Assembly (NCBI GenBank): GCA_005223375.1
Contig: RXOD01005460.1
Span: 1-13,958 of the forward strand
Source of the DNA: Amoebophrya sp. AT5.2
Taxonomy: Eukaryota > Sar > Dinophyceae > Syndiniales > Amoebophryaceae
DNA: 13,958 nucleotides
Direction: 5' to 3'
Numbering within the stretch: position 1 is the first letter of the stretch; each line of letters opens with the position of its first letter. The notes under the pieces are model-generated. The model did not search any database. It had not been told where the DNA came from and worked only from the letters and a program-made list of their open reading frames with translations. Positions 8,375-13,958 of this stretch are shown here, piece by piece. A program made the position numbers and the translations under genes.

Positions 8375-11300
8375 TCACGACGCAGCCGCTTTCCGCGGCT
8401 TCAGCGTCACTGGCTGCACCTCTCCTTTTTGCGTCACTGTCCGCTTCAGCTTCATGTACGCCGAAAGTGGTGCCTTCGGTTTGTCCAGATCGCCCGCTGC
8501 TGTTTCGTCGCCCGGACTATTATCACCGTCCGCCGCCCCTGCTTCGGGAGCGGTCCCGGCCGCCAGATCTACTGGACCACTACTCGCGGAGGCCCTAGCT
8601 TTCGCTTCATTTTCCGCTGCGGTACTGGAGATAGGCTCCACTCCCATGGGTTCGATTTCGGAGACTGGTGGGATGTCCTCCGTGTCAGCGACGGATATTT
8701 CGTCCATGCTCTGCTTCTCCTTTTCGGAGACCGGTGCCGTGATCTTCCGGACACGATCCACGTTGCGCAGAATCATCAGCGTTCTTGGGGAGTACTTGCC
8801 GTGTAGAACCGGTTGGTCACTCGCCGCCTGTTGGGGGAGGTGCGAGAAAAAGTATTAAATCGTCCATAAGCAGATTGATTGCTGAAAAACACGAAGAACT
8901 GACAGATGGAAAAGTGTTCTCCTCATGGTTTGACCCGGCAGTTTGGCTGGAGACCAGCCTCAGGATGCAGCCGCCGGAAACGGCTGCACCGCTGCTCCTA
9001 CCGCGACAAGGAATATGAAGAGCAAGCTGCGAGGGAGCAGTGATGAAACTACTCAACCAAGCAACTGGTGCTTTGGGACGCTACCAAGCTCAGGGCACCA
9101 GGGAAGCGTAACTTCGGTGCCTGAAGTTTTGGTATCGCTGTGCAAGAGGAAGAAAAGCTGCACAGCATCGCGTCCGCAGATTTCTGCGAGAGAGTTGCGC
9201 TTGCGACTGACTTGAAGTTAAGCACATTCGTATGATGGATCACGGCATTTCGATTTTCTGTTGCGTGATCAAGAAGGAAAAGCGGCTTGTCAGAGAGTTG
9301 TAACCTTTGATTTGAGTGCTCATTGCGAAGACGCGTCACATAGAGCTAATATCGTTGTCTCATCAGGGACTGGCCGCACTTCTTCGGGATCAAATACAGA
9401 AAATTTTTCAGGAAACAGTTCAACTCTGGGACCTTTTCTTGAGCCAAACAAGCTGCGCGTACCTGTGTCGGCTTGGCCGTAAGCTCTTCGGCTTCGCTGT
9501 ATTTTCGCAGTGTCTTCGTCTGCTCTACCAGCTTCTCGCCCACGGTGGCGCTTTTGTTCGTGAGCAGCGATGTTCCGCCAATCTGTGCGCAGCAGAATGA
9601 TACGTTTGAAATTGCATTTCCCCAGCATCGGCACCAACATCAAGCATCATCCCAAAACCTCCGGACACAGGTGGACAGGCACGCAATCGAAAAAGCACAC
9701 CGTAGCAACCGTACCTTATGCGCTATGCCTCTCAGCTTCGCGCTGAATTTGTTCTTCACGGCGAAGCCTACTCTGCCTGCTGCGCGCGGCGTGTCCATAA
9801 TCAATCCCGCCTCGAAGTCGTCCTCGGCGTCTTGTGCCTCCGCCGCGTCAAGCGGCCCCACGCTTGGGAAAGGTATCCACGGCTCGTCGGATCCGCCCAG
9901 CACCTGGTTGTAGTAGCTACCCAGGTCCATCATGTCGTCCGGCTTTGCCTTGGGCAGTCCCCAGCTCGCGGACGTTACTATCGGGTCGGCGAGCGGCGGC
10001 GCGGCGCCCGTTTTGCTCTCCGCGACCGCGCGGGGAGGGTGCGGAATCTCGCCGTGGTAGTAGCTGAGATGGTGGTTTTGGCCATGATCATGTAGTTGTA
10101 GTTGTAACACTTCGACTATAATGTCGTGCACTGTAGTAAAACTAAAAATAATGTTCTTGACAATGGGGAACTATAGTACGCTTCCGTGTGCCAAAGCTGC
10201 CACTCACTGGGGTTCATCCACCACTTCACGCTCCTTTGCCATCTGGCCCAGGCTCGTTGCATCACCCGTTTTATAAATGGCCGCGACTTCATCATTTCCT
10301 CCGTGCCGCTGCTCCACTGTGTAGTTTGTGCAACTGAGATGGATGAAAACAACCACCCTACGTATCAGAACTTCTTTCACACCCCATGTGAGCACGTCCG
10401 ACCGTTGAAATTTCCACCAGGGCTCGAGATTGAGATTGAGTTCTTCGTACTAATAAACTAATAGTTCTTCCCGGATCTTCAAACTTAATTCAGTACGACG
10501 TCCCCCATTTCGGTATCGCTGCTCTCCTGCTTCGGCACGGCGGTTGGCGGCTTCTTGGCGCGTTCATTCTCCGTGTTTTTCAGCTCCACGAAGGCGCGAA
10601 AGGCAGCCTGCATCAGACGGCCGTCGCGAAACGTGTAGGCCAAATTGCGGAGCATCACCAGCTGCAGCACGGACGCCATGGCGCTGAACTGCCGTGTGTT
10701 CCTCCCAATCAAGACCGGCCGCGAAAGCTGTACCGATGAGCGATGAAATTCCGAGTCATCACGATCGGACGATGGTGAATGAACGACGTATGTAGGTGTA
10801 ACTGCAAATTTCCTTTGTTGCCTGACGCCCGCAAACTATTCTCTTACTTTTTGAGCAGTGGGCTGCGATCGATTCACAGAAATGCTTCTCGAACGAAAAG
10901 ACAAACTACCGGGTCCCAGCCGTGGTGTATCCTCTGCCGCACGATCTTCTTCAAGCGGTGGGCGCCTTTCATAATCTTCGCCGTTTTCGGATTCCTCACT
11001 AACAATCGATATCGCCAGGACCGAAAGAGCACTTGAAAAAATCTGCGCCGGTCTATCTTGCGCCTGCAGTTGTTTTCAATTTGTGCGTCGGCAAGAGGGT
11101 CGCCGTCGGGAATCACGGGATCGTTACGTAACCTCAAAACTAAGTATAAACCCTGAAGTAGTGATGCAATCCAAGGGAGTAGAAGGTGGTGCGGAATCCT
11201 CGTCAACGGCCATCGGGTCGATACCGTTCTCGTCTGCTGAAGAGGAACTGCTTCCAGGCGTAGAAGGGCCCGTGGATGGCGCGCATGGTGCTGTACTTTT

Positions 11301-13937
11301 GCGCCAGTCTCGCGAGCCGCCCGAGGATCACCGCATCCACCCACCACGTGCCGGACGTGGTCTTTGCGAGCTCCTCGGCCCATTGCTGGGGATCCAACCG
11401 CGTCGGATCCTCGAAGCTCACGTGCAGCTCGCCTTTCGGGAGGGCTCGCACCTAACGTTTATTTTTGGAAGTTCAGATACACCTCAAAGACAAAGTACAC
11501 TATCTACATGAGCAAAATATACAAAGGATTTGCTCCATCTAGCTGGACTCGCTTTACACACGCACGCGCCGTACCTGTGGTGATTCGTCGCCCGCACCAC
11601 GCAAGCCTGTGGAGACTACCGCACCCTCATCCCCCTTTTCTTCGTCCTCAAACCCGATTAAGACCACGGACGGCCCTCCTATTGGCCCTACTGCAGGTGC
11701 AGTAGTTGACGCAGCTGCCGCTGCGGCCGCTGCGCCGGTCGACGGCGCGACTGCTTGCGCGACTGCTGGTTTATCGACGCTCTGATATTTAGGTGCGGCG
11801 TCGTCGCCGATGAGGTCGCCGATGAGGTCCATGTGCAGAAGGTCATCCTCCTCCGCAGGCTGCTGTTGTTGTGGGGCTGGCACTGCGCTTGATGACGACG
11901 CTAGCACCGCGCCTCCAGCGACGCTTCCTGGTTGGTCGACCATGGCGAAACTCGGATACGGGTGCTTGTCAGTCTCCCGCACAACGAGCGGACGTACGCA
12001 TTTTTCCGAAGCCAGCGAGTGTAAGAGGGCCTCGCGTTGCCCACTACGTATTTTTGTTGTTCGAAGCTCGGCTGCCGTAGCTGTCACGGTGAGTAGTACG
12101 AACGAGTCGATTTGAGGCACTACAAAAAAAATCAAGCCTTTTTTCTACCGCGAAACGCTAGTCTTTCACGACGACGCTTTTCCAGAATTGTTTGTTTTGC
12201 GAGTTTCTCAAATCACTTTTGCGCTCCGTTTTACACTCGCCCAAATTTGGTCGATGTCTCTCCTTGAAAACGAAAACGAAAGCGCCAATTCCGAAAGTAA
12301 TAGCAACACAATTGGATGCATAGCACTATAGCTGGTTTTTGGGCCACCCTCTACGGGCCGATGTCTCACTTGTTTGCCGCCGCGAATCGTGGCGACTTAC
12401 CGCTTGCGTCTTCAAAGTCTGCTTCCTCTGCGGCCAATTCCGCCTCTTTCTGCCTCAGCGATTCCAGTGAAATCCAGCCCATGAATGGCGTTTCAATTTC
12501 AAGCCAGGTCCCCGTCCCTTTCGTACCTTCGCCGCCGTCTGAGGCCGAGGATGCCATGATTGACACGACGGTCAGATCCACGGCTCCCGCTTCTAGCTCA
12601 CCAACCACCGGCGCGTCGGCGGCAGGCGCGAACCGGACGACGATGCCCTGTACAAAGAAATCACATTCGGATCATTCTTCGGTGTTGAAAAATCCTCCAT
12701 AAATCAATACAGCTCATACTAAACAAACTCAGATCATGTACCTTTCCGTCTTCCAGCTGATACTCCCCTGGCTCCATGCCTCCCCCACCCTCCGCCTCCT
12801 CGCCTCCTTCAACCGACGCTCTCCCGGGAGGCGGCGGCGGTACGCCGACGTTCAGGAACAGGAGGTAGAGCACGATCAGCGTGCACCCCGCGAACGCGGC
12901 CATGAAACCGAGCGGCAACAGGACGTCGCTTCGCAGAAACAGAAACTGCCACTTTAGGAGGTAGTTGGACACCAGCGCCCTCAATATCGCACTTACGTAC
13001 GCGACCGAGAACACGCTCGAGTAGTCCGCCGTCGGGTCGTCCGCGGTGATTCTGTCGGAGTTGGAAAGATCCCCCGAAGCCGCCAGATCGTCTCCCCCCG
13101 CGGCCGCCGATATCCCGATGATACCGCGGTTGCCACCGTCGTAGAGTTCCTCGCGGCACATGTCGTCCCGCTCCTTCGCGGCGGCGTCCAGCACCTGCGG
13201 CAGCAGGTAGGGGATCCAGTGCAGGTGGCTCGTCCACGAGTGGTCCGCGATGTTCCGCAGAAACACGCGCCATCACGGGAAAAACTATCCCTGTCCCCCT
13301 CCGTTTCATCCATTTTGCCAAGAGCTCACGCGAGTCAGACGCCAACGCCAGACCCCCAGACTCACACCGATTTCACCAAGTGATCGAATCATATGGGGAT
13401 CGGTTTTATTTTCCTCGGGCGCTATCTAGCTTCCGGTGCTTGGAAGGCATGTTTCCTATAGTCAAGCTGTTCAGCTTTGGAACCAATTTTTACAACCGGC
13501 AATAAAAGTCCAGACTCTACTAGTGCTCCATACAGCTGCAGCTGCACCTGCAGCCACTGGCCAAAATTTAACTGATGGCGGACGAATACGGATACTTTTT
13601 TCCGTGATCTTCATACGCGCACGTGCTCGCGCATGCAGGAGAAGTCCGTGGTCTTGGAGAGCGCGATGGCCGACCCGAACTGGGGGACCGCGAACTTCGT
13701 GCGCGCACCTTCCACTATAGTCGGGTCCAGCTCGGCCTTTGGGTTCGCGTCCAGCACCGCGTACGCGAAGGGGCAGAGCTCCTTGTCCTCCGCGAGGTTG
13801 GCCTCGCACGCCCTCATGCGGTCGACCGCGCGTGCGTGCAGCTCCCGGTCGCCGGTTACACTGCGCCAGTCGTCCTCTATGCAGAGGAAAACTGTCCCTG
13901 TCCCACTTTCCCAGGGCAGCACCTCGATCACCACCCG
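8375..13937 (-). CDS. Large orphan membrane protein with SH3b-like domain and Trp/Arg-rich helices (multi-exon, 5' partial)
   Basis: Not recognised as a family. Exons (minus strand) linked by frame and phase: A 13937-13617, B 13266-12742, C 12647-12401, D 12119-11575, E 11451-11225, F 11132-10910, G 10688-10497, H 10316-10180, I 10063-9715, J 9582-9463, K 8827-8375 (ends in TGA); about 1112 aa visible. A and B (REHVR then VFLRNIADHSW) include a predicted membrane segment LPLGFMAAFAGCTLIVLYLLF followed by a Pro run. C resembles a bacterial-type SH3 fold: VRFAPAADAPVVGELEAG near its start and WLEIETPFMGWISLESL later. D has acidic-dileucine-like DLLHMDLIGDLIGDD and an Ala run. E-H contain Trp/Arg-rich helical segments (FYAWKQFLFSRR, FFQVLFRSWRYRLLV). 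I-K are acidic, Pro/Ala-rich and Lys-rich at the end. All introns are GT-AG except A/B. A more than one-gene solution (break at A/B) is possible. Coding nature is sure; the single-gene reading is moderately sure. Confidence 0.75.
8828..9462 (-). other. 635-bp intron of the orphan gene (J/K)
   Basis: This is the longest intron in the window, with donor CAG|GTACGC and acceptor CCCCCAACAG|GCG, both phase 0. On the minus strand it contains TTTGGCTCAAG (9448-9438), the last 11 bases of the dinoflagellate spliced leader. That is followed by an AT-rich open stretch reading KGPRVELFPEKFSVF and continuing to a stop near 9320. No acceptor and donor pair was found that would place this stretch in frame between exons J and K, so it is treated as intron. 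Confidence 0.5.
13267..13616 (-). other. Candidate non-canonical intron (A/B) of the orphan gene
   Basis: Exon A ends CAC GTG CGC and runs into GTATGA, then reaches a stop. Exon B resumes GTG TTT CTG CGG in the same frame, and both flanks are strongly GC3-biased. No AG lies between the last in-frame stop (13275-13273) and the start of clearly coding sequence. The hexamer GCGCGT is present at both junctions (13620-13615 and 13270-13265), so the splice point is ambiguous; the nearest to standard is GT...GC. Alternatives are an assembly error, or a break between two genes. Confidence 0.45.
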
Positions 13938-13958
13938 CTGCGTCGGGCAGGGGCCTTA

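Noticed and set aside
9049..9339. Minus-strand frame of 97 codons inside the 635-bp intron as an extra exon
   Set aside because: No flanking acceptor and donor in compatible phase were found, and exons J and K join directly in frame; codon use is not biased.
13471..13809. Minus-strand frame of 112 codons overlapping exon A and the A/B intron
   Set aside because: It is the shadow of exon A in another frame: the Arg/Gly-rich reading disagrees with the GC3-biased frame.
13277..13905. Similar stretches GGGACAGGGA(C/T)AGTTTT at about 13905-13887 and 13298-13281 as possible shared intron 3' ends
   Set aside because: About 18 of 20 bases match with an indel; this could arise by chance in 14 kb, and the first copy reads as ordinary coding sequence in exon A.
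1..13958. tRNA, rRNA, CRISPR array, phage or insertion-sequence genes
   Set aside because: Looked for on both strands by eye. No cloverleaf with A and B boxes, no regular repeat-spacer array, and no transposase, integrase or capsid-like motif was found.

Overview
The window looks like nuclear DNA from an intron-rich protist, most probably an alveolate related to dinoflagellates. Four gene models all read on the minus strand. They are cut by many short introns, have GC-rich third codon positions, and are separated by about 0.85-1.1 kb. One-way gene order, TTTAGGG-type telomere-like sequence and one partial match to the dinoflagellate spliced leader point to an alveolate, but none of this proves the lineage. 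Two genes are clearly eukaryotic housekeeping enzymes. I see no bacterial operon, phage, CRISPR array, tRNA or rRNA.

From right to left, which is the direction of transcription: (1) 13937-8375, a large gene of unknown identity with ten or eleven exons, open at its 5' end. It encodes a membrane segment, a bacterial-type SH3-like domain, an Ala/Pro-rich linker, Trp/Arg-rich helical segments and a disordered acidic tail. (2) 7465-4672, a complete cytosolic-type serine hydroxymethyltransferase in seven exons (461 aa as modelled). (3) 3818-1477, a complete cytosolic phenylalanyl-tRNA synthetase alpha subunit in six exons (555 aa as modelled). (4) about 355-1, the start or an internal exon of a further hydrophilic, coiled-coil-like protein running off the left edge.

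The enzymes supply one-carbon units (SHMT) and charged tRNA-Phe (PheRS alpha). They share no pathway, so their adjacency probably has no functional meaning. Exon joins were worked out by hand from reading-frame continuity, splice-site phase and remembered conservation of the two known families.

The spacers hold repeats: a 398-bp element with inverted-repeat arms and tandem GATCAGGTCGAC units (887-1284), a GC-rich segment predicted to fold (4219-4325), and a four-copy repeat downstream of the orphan gene (8043-8197). The most unusual features are a 5' splice-site preference for GTAC, one intron that cannot be drawn as GT-AG and carries a direct repeat at its ends, and an exon that is frame-compatible in two different reading frames.
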